From assembly GCF_030380735.1 (NCBI RefSeq), contig NZ_JAUDRZ010000026.1:310001-374000 (forward strand): a DNA stretch of 64,000 nt, given 5' to 3'. The notes beneath the pieces are model-generated. The model was not told where the DNA came from and ran no database searches. It saw nothing but the letters and a program-made list of their open reading frames with translations. Shown here one piece after another: positions 39,777-48,132 of the stretch. This DNA is from Rhizobium sp. S152. Lineage in GTDB: Bacteria > Pseudomonadota > Alphaproteobacteria > Rhizobiales > Rhizobiaceae. The position numbers and the translations under genes were made by a program. Numbering within the stretch: the stretch's first letter is position 1; every line of letters starts with the position of its first letter.

Positions 39777-41393
39777 ATGAATCTAACTGCAGCAAACTTA
39801 AACTCAGAGGAACCTACGAATAAAGCGCTTCGGACCGATCTAGCAATGGCATCAGCCGAGCTAGTAATTGGATTGGTTGGACACGCTGGCTCCGGCTGCA
39901 CATCGATCTCAACAGCACTGTACGCTGCGCTCCTCGCGTCGGGTTATCAAGTGCATCAGATAAAGCTGAGCGGCATTATTGAAGCACGACTTCCAGCCGG
40001 AGCTTTGCCGCAAATTCGCTCAACGCCGGAATTCAAAGGTATCGATCAGTTAAAAAGGGCGCGGGTTCTGCAAGATGCTGGTGATGGCATTCGCGAGAAT
40101 CAAGAATACATCCTAGCGTCGCTAGCGATCGAAAAAATCAGAGAATTACGCGGCGACGCACCAGTCGGAGGCAAGAAAATTGCCTATCTCCTTGATTCGT
40201 TGAAGAATGTGGCCGAGGTTCAACTGTTAAGGGATGTTTACGGCTCGACATTCAGACTCGTCGCAGTTCATTGCGACTATGATCGACGATTTAAGCGCCT
40301 GTTCGGCCAGATTGGGGCCGATGCTAAGTTCGCAGGTGCACCACTACAAGACGTTATAGATTTTATGAGTCGTGACGAGATGGACAAGTCACGAAATGGG
40401 CAACAGGTGCGGGAAGTATTTCACCTCGCAGACTATTTTGTTGACGACAACAAAGATGAAAAAATCAACATCCAAAATAATGCAAACTTAAAACGTTTCT
40501 GTGAAATATTGCTCGGCTCAGGATTTCATCGCCCTACGGCTGAAGAAACGGCTATGTACACTGCTTTTTCCGCTGCACTGAGATCTTCTTGCTTGTCAAG
40601 GCAAGTTGGCGCAGCCCTAGCTTCTGAGCACGGTCAGATCATCTCAATTGGATCGAACGACGTACCCAAATATGGAGGCGGCACCTACGTGGAAGGCTCC
40701 AAACCTGATTGTCGATGTGCGGTCTGGGAATGGAGTAGTATTGACGGAAAACTCAACTTTCAAGGATGCCATAACAGCCGACATAAAAAGCTAATTGCTG
40801 AAGAAATTCGGGACGCCGTTGTGAGTCAAATAACCGCGGGAATTTCTACTGCATCAAAATCCTTGAGTGAATCAGAACATAAGGTTGTTGCCAAAGCTAT
40901 CGCTGCATATCTCGGCAATGCTCCGGTGGATTTGAACATCCCAAGGATTAAGGACCTAGTCGAATATTCGCGATCAATTCATGCTGAAATGGACGCCATT
41001 TTTTCGGCCGCCCGCCAAGGAACAAGTACTCGCAATACGATGTTGTTCTGCACCACTTTTCCCTGTCACAATTGCGCGCGGCACTTAGTCACCGCTGGCG
41101 TAAAACAGGTGTTTTACGTCGAGCCGTATGTTAAGAGTCTCGCAATCGATCTACATTCGGATTCGATACGAACTAGCAATTCTGCTGAAGCAGAAAAACA
41201 GACGCATATGCTTATTTTGCCGTTTACGGGTGTCGGTCCCAGGATGTATGAGGACCACTTTATCAAATCAGGTGAACTGAAAGATGAAAACGGTGCATTC
41301 ACACCACCCACTGGAACAAGACCCGTAATGGGAGCAAGAATTGGCGCTCTCGAAACGATAGAAAAGCAAGCCGTTGAACTGATCAACAAATAA
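39777..41393 (+). CDS. Anti-phage dCTP deaminase (AvcD-type)
   Basis: A 538-residue two-domain protein. Residues ~28-245 form a P-loop nucleotide-kinase-like domain with IGLVGHAGSGCTS, in which the usual Walker lysine is a cysteine. Residues ~255-538 are a deoxycytidylate deaminase domain: zinc and proton-shuttle motif HAE at 402-404, and the second zinc motif PCHNC at 429-433 in TTFPCHNCARHLVTAGV. A DCRCAVWEW segment (311-319) adds further cysteines. This layout is that of AvcD and related defence deaminases, which deplete dCTP when phage shuts off host transcription. Base composition is AT-richer than the neighbours, indicating transfer. The next gene starts 4 bp later. Confidence 0.88.
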   Translation: MNLTAANLNSEEPTNKALRTDLAMASAELVIGLVGHAGSGCTSISTALYAALLASGYQVHQIKLSGIIEARLPAGALPQIRSTPEFKGIDQLKRARVLQDAGDGIRENQEYILASLAIEKIRELRGDAPVGGKKIAYLLDSLKNVAEVQLLRDVYGSTFRLVAVHCDYDRRFKRLFGQIGADAKFAGAPLQDVIDFMSRDEMDKSRNGQQVREVFHLADYFVDDNKDEKINIQNNANLKRFCEILLGSGFHRPTAEETAMYTAFSAALRSSCLSRQVGAALASEHGQIISIGSNDVPKYGGGTYVEGSKPDCRCAVWEWSSIDGKLNFQGCHNSRHKKLIAEEIRDAVVSQITAGISTASKSLSESEHKVVAKAIAAYLGNAPVDLNIPRIKDLVEYSRSIHAEMDAIFSAARQGTSTRNTMLFCTTFPCHNCARHLVTAGVKQVFYVEPYVKSLAIDLHSDSIRTSNSAEAEKQTHMLILPFTGVGPRMYEDHFIKSGELKDENGAFTPPTGTRPVMGARIGALETIEKQAVELINK

Positions 41394-41396
41394 AAT

Positions 41397-41882
41397 ATGG
41401 AAAAAAAGGTACTACAGTTTCCAACAAAACTTAGACCTGCTGAACCATTTCAGCTGGACCTGTTCGACGTGGAAAATTTCCTTATTGGGAAATACAGTTT
41501 TCTTGACATAAAAAAATGTGATGAAGTTGAGCTTAACAAGTATGTTGAGTGCTTTCGCTTTAGGCTTATATTCGACTTGAGAATATTCCCCTCGTTTGAC
41601 CGGCCAAAATTTGACCACAACGCTGTATTAGATAAATTCAGAAAAGAAGATATTCTTTATTTTCCAATAGTTTACTTTAAGTACGCCAACGAGATGATAG
41701 ATCAGCTTTCATGGCATAAAAAAACACTACAAGATAAATCAAAGCAAGGACCAATTTTGTTCATATACGAACAGAAGAACACAACTGACGAAAATCTATT
41801 CAAGTGGAAACGAGTTGTAGAGCGAAAGATATCTGGATCTACGGAAATTCACCCGAATATGTTTCATAGACTGCAGAGATAA
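41397..41882 (+). CDS. Partner of the dCTP deaminase, possible DUF488-like protein
   Basis: A 161-residue, strongly AT-rich gene whose ATG lies 3 bases after the deaminase stop, so the two must be one operon. The central part, RLIFDLRIFPSFDRPKFD, then a DKFRKEDILYFPIVYF strand and GPILFIYEQ, resembles the strand order of DUF488 proteins (VDVR-x-P at the core, later LL-C-E). The DUF488 cysteine is not present, so the match is weak. There is no signal or membrane segment. It could be a modulator, an effector or a second defence component. I do not know its function. Confidence 0.7.
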   Translation: MEKKVLQFPTKLRPAEPFQLDLFDVENFLIGKYSFLDIKKCDEVELNKYVECFRFRLIFDLRIFPSFDRPKFDHNAVLDKFRKEDILYFPIVYFKYANEMIDQLSWHKKTLQDKSKQGPILFIYEQKNTTDENLFKWKRVVERKISGSTEIHPNMFHRLQR

Positions 41883-42241
41883 CATAGATCTCCCCTTCGT
41901 AAGTAAGAATAGCTGTAAGTAGAAATACATCCGCAAGATTAGCAGCGCGATCGCCATTAATGTGTATCGTGATTATTTATATCATTGCAATTTCCCCGCC
42001 CCCAAAACCCATGCCATCACCCCCTCATCCCACCACGGATACACCGGCAGGCGTGCTGGCGAGGTGGGGTCGGCGCTGGGTGTTTGAGGAGGACGCAAGC
42101 TCTCTCATCCGGGGTGCGCAGAAAATGGTCCGAGAGCCCTGCCCGCACCATGGCGGCACAACCCCTCACCCGCCACCACCCCATTGCGAGACACCCCGCC
42201 TGACGATACCCTCCCTCATCCAACCGTGACGGGAGCAGGCA
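41883..42241. other. Gap between the defence island and the SDR gene
   Basis: The first ~105 bases are AT-rich and belong compositionally to the island. From about 41991 the composition switches abruptly to GC-rich, and repeat copy A begins. The last part before 42242 holds GGGAG, the ribosome binding site of the SDR gene. Open frames here are short, proline-rich and unconvincing. Confidence 0.5.
41991..42134 (+). repeat. Direct repeat copy A (~145 bp)
   Basis: Aligns over its whole length, at roughly four identical bases in five, with 43279-43421. Shared blocks include ACCCATGCCATCA, an exact 20-base block (42036-42055), GGCGAGG-GGG-TCGGCG, GGACGCAA, and GAAAATGGTC near the end. It lies immediately after the AT-rich island. 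It does not code for a recognisable protein and has no transposase, so it looks like a dispersed intergenic repeat. Confidence 0.7.
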
Positions 42242-43033
42242 ATGCAGATCGATCTCACTGGAAAGACGGCGCTGGTCACAGGGTCGACGGAAGGCATCGG
42301 CTACGCAATCGTGCGGCAGCTCTCAAGGGCGGGAGCCGATGTCGTGGTCAACGGCCGGTCGGAAGACAAGACCGCGAAGACCGCTGAACGGCTCAAGGGC
42401 GAAGGCGCCGGGGGCAGCGTCACGTCCGCAGCCGCCGATCTCTCGACAGCCGAGGGCTGCGCGGCGCTTGTCGCCCAGGTTCCCCGGGTCGACATCCTGA
42501 TCAACAACGCGGGCATCTTCCAGCCGATCGACTTTTTCGACGCCGGCGACGAGGTCTGGGATCGACACTGGCAGGTCAACGTCATGTCCGCGGTCCGGCT
42601 CTCCCGCGCCTATCTCCCGGGCATGCAGAAGGCGAACTGGGGCCGCGTGATCTTCCTGGCCTCCGAATCCGGCTTCAACATTCCGGTGGAGATGATCCAT
42701 TACGGCGTCAGCAAGACAGCCGACATCGCCGTTGCCCGTGGTCTCGCCAAGCGCATGGCCGGCACGGGCGTCACCGTGAACTCCGTGCTGCCCGGCCCCA
42801 CGCTCTCCGAAGGCGTGGAGGCGATGCTGGCCGAAGAGCAGGCCAAAACTGGCTTGCCGCTGGAGGAGATCGCCGCCGCCTTCGTCAGGCAGCATCGCGG
42901 CAGCTCGATCATCCAGCGGGCGACCAGCGTCGAGGAAGTGGCGAACCTGGTGACCTATCTCGCCTCGCCCTTCGCCTCCGCGACGACGGGCGCGTCCGTT
43001 CGCGTCGACGGCGGGGTCATCGACACCCTCTAG
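42242..43033 (+). CDS. SDR-family NAD(P)-dependent oxidoreductase
   Basis: A 263-residue short-chain dehydrogenase. It shows cofactor loop TGSTEGIGYA at residues ~13-22, INNAGIF, catalytic Ser in FLASESGF, and Tyr/Lys in IHYGVSKTADI. The C-terminal ASVRVDGGVIDTL closes the fold. It resembles 3-oxoacyl reductase-like SDRs, but the substrate is open. GC content and codon use are normal for the host, in contrast to the AT-rich island just before it. The gene is bracketed by two direct repeats of ~145 bp. Confidence 0.9.
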   Translation: MQIDLTGKTALVTGSTEGIGYAIVRQLSRAGADVVVNGRSEDKTAKTAERLKGEGAGGSVTSAAADLSTAEGCAALVAQVPRVDILINNAGIFQPIDFFDAGDEVWDRHWQVNVMSAVRLSRAYLPGMQKANWGRVIFLASESGFNIPVEMIHYGVSKTADIAVARGLAKRMAGTGVTVNSVLPGPTLSEGVEAMLAEEQAKTGLPLEEIAAAFVRQHRGSSIIQRATSVEEVANLVTYLASPFASATTGASVRVDGGVIDTL

Positions 43034-43737
43034 GATCATGTGCCCGTGACGGATGTCGCGGGTTCGGCCGGGACATAAACGCATGCGGTGGTACGCCAGC
43101 CATGCGGGCTCGTGTCGGCCTCCACCGACCGTCGCGCGGCAGCCCGGAGCACGCCAGGGCGGCGTCGGTAGCCTCATATGCGCCCCCCTCGGGTGAGCGC
43201 ATAGGCACGCGAAACACAGCATCCTTGAGGATGGCGCAGTCGATTTTCGCAGGAAAATCAGCCGTCCCGCGCCTGTTTCATCCCCGCTCCCCAAGACCCA
43301 TGCCATCATCCCCTCGTCCCGTCATCGGATACACCGGCAGGCGTGCCGGCGAGGCGGGATCGGCGCGGGGTGTGAGGGTGGGACGCAAAACCTCACATCA
43401 CGGGTTCGAGAAAATGGTCTCCCTCCGGGGCTGGCGGACTATCGCGCTTGCGCGCCTTGTCCGTCGGAGTGCCCTGGACGTGCCTGTGAGGCACACAACG
43501 CCGTCGCGAAGTTTGAAAGACGGCTGCAGAGGGACCGGAGTTCGGGCATAAACCGCCGAACGGGGCGCCGGAGGCGCCAGTATTTATAGTTTTTGATGAG
43601 GTTCTTTCGAGCGCCCCGTCCGAATTGCCGCCCCTCGGGTCGGCGCCAGCAGTGCAGGATCAAGCCACGGGTGACATCAGCCGCGTGATGGCCTTGCCGC
43701 GCGCCCGGATCCACCCCACGAACCGGAGAGGACCGCA
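43034..43737. other. 704-bp region without a convincing gene
   Basis: Holds repeat copy B (43279-43421). A short hairpin GATTTTC-GCAG-GAAAATC lies at 43242-43259, and a GGCGCC-GGA-GGCGCC hairpin at 43564-43578 is followed by an AT-rich tail ending in five Ts, perhaps a weak rightward terminator. The frames that are open here are proline/arginine-rich and look like by-products of GC content. The last bases before 43738 (GGAGAGGACC) form the ribosome binding site of the next gene. Confidence 0.5.
43279..43421 (+). repeat. Direct repeat copy B (~143 bp)
   Basis: Same orientation as copy A at 41991-42134, with the exact 20-base block at 43326-43345 and similar sequence on both sides. The copies differ mostly by transitions and two or three small indels, so they are not a fresh duplication. 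Together they bracket the SDR gene. Confidence 0.7.
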
Positions 43738-44277
43738 ATGCCGCAGCAGTCTGACGACCAACCGAAAAACATACTGCTTGCCCGCCTCGGACTTGACCGG
43801 ATCCGCGAGCTGGCGGCGCGGACGGCGGAGATGATGTATCTGCCGCACGGGATCTGCCCCGTCCGCCGCTGTCGCCGCGCCCGCGCCTGCCTGCGGATCG
43901 GCCCGGCAAAATATCTGCCCGTCTGCGTCCCGACGCTGCCTCAGGAATACATGCCTTGCTACAGCGACTATCTCGGCTGGGCCGCGACCCTCTGTGCGGA
44001 CGCCCGCGACGGCGAACACGGGCCGCTGTTCGAACTCCTCAATGCGCTGACGCCGCGCCTGCGCGGCAACGCAAGCTGGATCGCCCGACAATGTCTTGCC
44101 GATGACGCCGCCGCCCTTGCCTGCCTCGACGCCGCGCTGGCGTTGATCGCCGACGCCGATGCCGCGCCACCGGTCTTCCAGGCCGTCGACGAGAAGGACC
44201 GGCAAGCGTGCCCTGATGCGGCGCCAGGCCCGCCATCAATATCCGGTATCTCCTCCCCGTCCCACCCAGCCCGTTAA
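43738..44277 (+). CDS. Hypothetical protein with clustered cysteines
   Basis: A 179-residue protein. Residues ~35-70 hold a basic cysteine cluster, CPVRRCRRARACL, followed by a further VCVP and a PCYSDYLG segment. Next comes a helical, leucine/alanine-rich middle, and a proline-rich tail that is probably disordered. GGAGAGG lies 7 bases before the ATG. No family is recognised. The cysteines could bind zinc or be structural. It is followed 54 bp later by another small orphan gene. Confidence 0.6.
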   Translation: MPQQSDDQPKNILLARLGLDRIRELAARTAEMMYLPHGICPVRRCRRARACLRIGPAKYLPVCVPTLPQEYMPCYSDYLGWAATLCADARDGEHGPLFELLNALTPRLRGNASWIARQCLADDAAALACLDAALALIADADAAPPVFQAVDEKDRQACPDAAPGPPSISGISSPSHPAR

Positions 44278-44331
44278 ACTTGCATCAACGCCTGCATGGC
44301 ATATCTCACCGCGAGACAGCAGGAGACAGCA

Positions 44332-44535
44332 ATGGCATTCGTAGGCTTCAGGAACACCCACAACCACACGATCTACGTCAATCCCGCCCAGGTGCTCTAT
44401 GTCTCCACCTACGAGGAAGATGTATCGATCATCGCCTATGCCGTCTCCGACGCCGCCGGCAAGCCCGTCGTCTCCTATGTCAGGGGCAGCGCCGACATCA
44501 TCCAGCACAAGCTCGGCGCCGCCGGGGCGAAGTGA
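44332..44535 (+). CDS. Hypothetical protein, 67 residues
   Basis: A short protein starting MAFVGFRNTHNHTIYVNPAQ and continuing with alternating strands (VLYVSTYEED, VSIIAYAV, KPVVSYVRG), suggesting a small beta-sheet fold. A GGAG precedes the ATG at 44332; an in-frame ATG at 44296 lacks one. No signal peptide, membrane helix or known domain is seen. Confidence 0.6.
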   Translation: MAFVGFRNTHNHTIYVNPAQVLYVSTYEEDVSIIAYAVSDAAGKPVVSYVRGSADIIQHKLGAAGAK

Positions 44536-45046
44536 AGGCGCCGGGTCGCGTGCCGCCGTGTCACCGCCGGGAGACATGGTGGTGGATGGGCGGTGCCCGG
44601 CCCGTCGCGGAGCTGAAATTGGGTCCCTCGGATTGCATTTCGGCCGCGAAAAACACTCCTGACGTGCCGTTGCGGCACGGAATCCGGAAACGAAACAGCC
44701 GTCGTCATCAAAGGTTACCAATCGTCAAGTCTTTGAATCTTTGGCAATTCCCGCCTTGCATGAACTAGTGCGAGAATAATGTCGCTTGCAATTTGCTTCG
44801 AATACTGGCACCAATTCGCTACTCGGGCATTTGCATGCCGGTGACTGGACTGATGTGGCTGAGCCTTCTTGCGGGAAGGTGGCGTGGGGGGACCTCACGT
44901 GCGTAGACGTTCTTTCCCCGTTCGTGAACTACTCGACTGACCCTTCGCGCGCTGAATTTTGATGAGGGGGCGCGAAAGTGAAAGCCGTTCATTTCCTTTC
45001 GGGGGGATGGATACCAGACAGACTACAGGGAAAAGGACCTATCCCA
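44536..45046. other. 511-bp region upstream of the cold-shock gene
   Basis: The only clear structure in the left half is a perfect hairpin CGTGCCG-TTG-CGGCACG at 44663-44679, not followed by a T-run. The right half, from about 44880 to 45046, is the probable promoter and long 5' leader of the cold-shock gene. Such leaders act as thermosensors in csp genes, so the same may hold here. No protein gene is supported. Confidence 0.45.
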
Positions 45047-45259
45047 ATGGCCACCAAAGGCGTCGTAAAATTCTTCAACCAGGACAAAGGTTTTGGTTTC
45101 ATCACTCCTGATGGCGGTGCGAAGGACGTTTTTGTCCACATCTCCGCTCTCCAGGCTTCCGGCATCCAGTCGCTCCGCGAAGGCCAGCAGGTAACCTTCG
45201 ACACCGAGCCGGATCGCATGGGCAAGGGCCCGAAGGCCGTCAACATCTCGGCCAACTAA
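45047..45259 (+). CDS. Cold-shock protein (CspA family)
   Basis: A 70-residue single cold-shock domain. RNP1-like GFGFITPD and RNP2-like VFVHISAL are both present, with the usual N-terminal GVVKFFNQDKG. It binds single-stranded RNA and DNA, melting secondary structure or antagonising termination. The ATG at 45047 gives the exact family length. It is monocistronic, with a long upstream leader and a strong terminator 25 bases after the stop. Confidence 0.95.
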   Translation: MATKGVVKFFNQDKGFGFITPDGGAKDVFVHISALQASGIQSLREGQQVTFDTEPDRMGKGPKAVNISAN

Positions 45260-45284
45260 TTCGATCGCTGCTTCGGCAGGGATG

Positions 45285-45315
45285 AAAACGGCGCTCCGCG
45301 AGGGGCGCCGTTTTT
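45285..45315 (+). terminator. Rho-independent terminator of the cold-shock gene
   Basis: AAAACGGCGC pairs with GCGCCGTTTT, with a small loop, and the strand continues in five Ts. It lies 25 bases past the stop codon of the cold-shock gene. Confidence 0.85.
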
Positions 45316-45511
45316 GCGTTGTGGGCGAGAGAGACGGCTCGCTTCGCGCGTGCCGCCGAACGAAATTCGGCATCGCCGCGTCCCCCCGCCTTCCGGTCAT
45401 GCGATGATGGCAACCGGGACAAGGAGACGAATACCGGGGCTCTCCTTTAGCCGCGCAGAAAAGGAGACAACGGATTGCCAGCGACTTTCGTAAACGACAG
45501 CACGAGCGGCG

Positions 45512-46543
45512 TCAGGCGCTGACAGCCTCTTCCGCCCCGCCGGAAAAATCCACCGCCGCGAAAGCGGCCGCGATCACCTCCGGCCCGGCGCCGGCCTTCA
45601 CCGCATCGGTGGAGAGGATCTGCCGGTAGCGCCGCGCGCCCGGCAGCCCGGTGAACAGCCCCACCATGTGCCGCGCCACCTGCTGCAGCCGTCCGCCTTC
45701 GGCGATATGCCGCGCCGCGTAGTCCATCATCCGGTCGCGCAGAAGCTCCCAGTCGAAGGCTTCCGCCTCCGCCCCGAAGAAACGATGATCGACATCGGCG
45801 AGCACGCCGGCGTTCTGATAGGCCGCCCGCCCGAGCATGACGCCGTCGACATGCCGCAGATGCTCTTCTGCCTGATCCAGCGTCTGGATGCCGCCATTGA
45901 TGCCGATGAACACGTCCGGCCGCGCCTCTTTCGTGCGGTAGACGATGTCGTAGTCGAGCGGCGGGATCTCGCGGTTTTCCTTCGGCGAGAGCCCCTTCAG
46001 CCAGGCCTTGCGGGCATGGATCCAGATCGCGTCGGCCCCTGCATCCAGCACTCGGTCGAGCAGATCGGGCAGCGCCTTTTCCGGCTCCTGCTCGTCCACC
46101 CCGATCCGGCATTTCACGGTAACCGGCACCGAGGAAACATTCTTCATCGCCCGGATGCAATCCGCCACGACATCGGGCGTCAGCATCAGGCAGGCCCCGA
46201 AGGTGCCCGATTGCACCCGGTCCGAGGGACAGCCGACATTGAGGTTGATCTCGTCGTAGCCGTAGGGAGCCGCGATCTCCACCGCCTTCACCAGCTTCTC
46301 CGGATCCGAGCCGCCGAGCTGCAGCGCGACAGGATGCTCCGCCGCGTCGAACGACAGCAGCCGCTCTCGCGGTCCATGGATGATCGCATCGGCCACGACC
46401 ATTTCCGTATAGAGCAGCGCATTGCGGCTGATCTGCCGGTGGAAATAGCGGCAGTGGCGATCCGTCCAGTCGATCATAGGTGCGACCGCGAAGACCGGCC
46501 GCTTCGTTTCGAGCGCCTGTTTATAGAAATGCGATGGTGTCAT
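45512..46543 (-). CDS. dusA: tRNA-dihydrouridine(20/20a) synthase
   Basis: A 343-residue flavoenzyme that reduces uridines 20 and 20a in the tRNA D-loop. It shows the FMN-binding TIM barrel with FAVAPMIDWTDRHCR at the N-terminus, EINLNVGCPSDRVQ, the catalytic cysteine in GTFGACLM, and the FIGINGGIQT phosphate-binding strand. The start MTPSHFYKQ at 46543 agrees with family length; the upstream in-frame stretch runs into the intergenic palindromic repeat. Monocistronic. Confidence 0.93.
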   Translation of the reverse strand: MTPSHFYKQALETKRPVFAVAPMIDWTDRHCRYFHRQISRNALLYTEMVVADAIIHGPRERLLSFDAAEHPVALQLGGSDPEKLVKAVEIAAPYGYDEINLNVGCPSDRVQSGTFGACLMLTPDVVADCIRAMKNVSSVPVTVKCRIGVDEQEPEKALPDLLDRVLDAGADAIWIHARKAWLKGLSPKENREIPPLDYDIVYRTKEARPDVFIGINGGIQTLDQAEEHLRHVDGVMLGRAAYQNAGVLADVDHRFFGAEAEAFDWELLRDRMMDYAARHIAEGGRLQQVARHMVGLFTGLPGARRYRQILSTDAVKAGAGPEVIAAAFAAVDFSGGAEEAVSA

Positions 46544-46659
46544 GCCGCGCTCATACCCCAAAGCGGGGGAAAACGCCAGTTTCGGAGGCGCAGGGCAGCA
46601 ATGCCGGAACGCGAGGTCCGGCGACCGCATATCAAAAAAGACCCTCTCTGCCCTGCCGG

Positions 46660-46769
46660 GCATCTCCCCCACAAGGGGGAGAAGACTCGCGGCAACCACC
46701 TGCCTCAATCGAGCTCCGGCGGACCCTCCGGGTTAAGCCCTCCCCCTTGTGGGGAGGGTTGGGAGGGGA
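46660..46769. repeat. Intergenic palindromic element with two halves
   Basis: The first palindrome, TCTCCCCC-ACAA-GGGGGAGA, lies at 46663-46682. The second, CCCTCCCC-CTTGT-GGGGAGGG, starts at 46738 and is followed by TTGGGAGGGG. This is the common rhizobial intergenic repeat. The second half is nearly identical to the copy inside uvrB at 39242-39275. It lies between the divergent dusA and FAH-family genes. Confidence 0.7.
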
Positions 46770-46881
46770 TCTTTGGCATACGCGATTACCCAGCGGATCA
46801 CCACCCTCCACGCTTTCCCCGCCGCCGCATTTGCGGATAAGATGAGTGGACTCAACAAAACAGCAAGAGCATCGCTTTATC

Positions 46882-47589
46882 ATGTCCATCTCCCCTTCCG
46901 CCGCCGCCACCGTCATCCCCCTTCCGGCGCCCGTCCTTTTGCCCGTCGAAGGCACGTCTGATCGCTTTCCGGTCCGCCGCGTTTATTGCGTCGGCCGCAA
47001 CTATGCCGACCATGCTATCGAGATGGGCCATGATCCGAGCCGCGAGCCGCCTTTCTTCTTCCAGAAGAACGCCGACAATCTGCTCGCCGACGGCAAGGAC
47101 TTCCCCTACCCGCCGCTATCGAACGACGTGCATTTCGAGGTCGAATGCGTGCTTGCGCTGAAATCGGGCGGCAAGGATATCGCGCTCGAAAACGCGCTCG
47201 ATTGCGTCTACGGCTATGCCGTCGGCATCGATTTCACCCGCCGTGATCTGCAGGCCGACGCCAAGAAGCTCGGCCGCCCGTGGGAACTCGCGAAAGCCTT
47301 CGAACATTCCGCTCCGGTCTCGGCGATCGTCCCGGCCGCAAAGCTCGGCCACCCCGATGCCGGCCGCGTCTGGCTCGATCTGAATGGCAAGCGCGTCCAG
47401 GATGGCGATCTCAACCAGATGATCTGGAAGGTGCCTGAAATCATCGCCGAACTCTCGAAGCTGTTCGAACTCGCCCCCGGCGACGTGATCATGACCGGCA
47501 CACCGGCGGGCGTCGGTGCCGTCAAGCGCGGCGACCATATCGATTGCGGCATTGACGGCATCGCCAAGCTGTCGATCAACGTCGCCTAA
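46882..47589 (+). CDS. Fumarylacetoacetate hydrolase-family protein
   Basis: A 235-residue FAH-fold enzyme. It shows VYCVGRNYADHAIEMG, the metal-binding acids in HFEVECVLAL, the active-site GYAVGIDFTRRDLQ loop, and the C-terminal PGDVIMTGTPAGVG. Members hydrolyse or decarboxylate small diketo acids (acylpyruvase, oxaloacetate decarboxylase, hydroxymuconate-type). The small size fits the FAHD1/acylpyruvate hydrolase group. The gamma-carbonic anhydrase gene follows 12 bp downstream, so the two are one operon. Confidence 0.9.
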   Translation: MSISPSAAATVIPLPAPVLLPVEGTSDRFPVRRVYCVGRNYADHAIEMGHDPSREPPFFFQKNADNLLADGKDFPYPPLSNDVHFEVECVLALKSGGKDIALENALDCVYGYAVGIDFTRRDLQADAKKLGRPWELAKAFEHSAPVSAIVPAAKLGHPDAGRVWLDLNGKRVQDGDLNQMIWKVPEIIAELSKLFELAPGDVIMTGTPAGVGAVKRGDHIDCGIDGIAKLSINVA

Positions 47590-47601
47590 GGAGAAACGAC
47601 C

Positions 47602-48132
47602 ATGCCGATCTATGCGCTCTCGGGACACGAACCGGATCTGCCGCCATCAGGCACATACTGGATCGCGCCCGATGCGCATGTGATCGGCAAGGTCACGCTC
47701 GGAAGTGACGTCGGCGTCTGGTTCGGCGCGGTGCTGCGTGGGGACAACGAGCCGATCACGGTCGGCGCGGCGACCAATATCCAGGAAGGCGCCATGCTGC
47801 ACACCGATCCCGGTTATCCCGTCACGATCGGGCAAGGCTGCACCATCGGCCATCATGCGATTGTCCACGGCTGCTCAATCGGAAACAATTCGCTTGTTGG
47901 CATGGGCGCCACGGTCCTGAACGGAGCGAAGATCGGCAACAACTGCCTCGTCGGCGCCAATGCGCTGGTGACGGAAGGCAAGGAATTCCCCGACAACTCC
48001 CTCATCGTCGGCTCCCCCGCCCGCGCCATCCGCACCCTCGACGACAAGGCGATCGAAGGCCTCAGGCGCTCGGCGGAAAAATACGTCGCCAACTGGCAGC
48101 GTTTCGCGCGCGATTTGAAGCGGCTGGATTGA
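47602..48132 (+). CDS. Gamma-carbonic anhydrase-family protein
   Basis: A 176-residue left-handed beta-helix protein of the Cam/YrdA group. Hexapeptide repeats run through most of the length (VIGKVTLGSDVGVWFG, TIGHHAIVHGCSIG, KIGNNCLVGAN). The zinc histidines appear as one in MLHTD and two in GHHAIVHG. Such proteins hydrate carbon dioxide or bind metal with weak activity. It follows the FAH-family gene by 12 bp. Its stop directly abuts the convergent zur gene. Confidence 0.9.
   Translation: MPIYALSGHEPDLPPSGTYWIAPDAHVIGKVTLGSDVGVWFGAVLRGDNEPITVGAATNIQEGAMLHTDPGYPVTIGQGCTIGHHAIVHGCSIGNNSLVGMGATVLNGAKIGNNCLVGANALVTEGKEFPDNSLIVGSPARAIRTLDDKAIEGLRRSAEKYVANWQRFARDLKRLD

Noticed and set aside
41960..42229. 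A proline-rich small protein frame in repeat copy A
   Set aside because: The frame is not maintained in copy B because of indels, so coding is unlikely.
39618..42241. A tRNA or integrase marking the defence island as an integrated element
   Set aside because: No tRNA cloverleaf, attachment-site duplication or integrase/transposase was found at either edge; the only repeats are to the right of the island.
43102..43551. A 149-codon frame over repeat copy B
   Set aside because: It is arginine/serine-rich, without ribosome binding site or domain, and has no equivalent in copy A.
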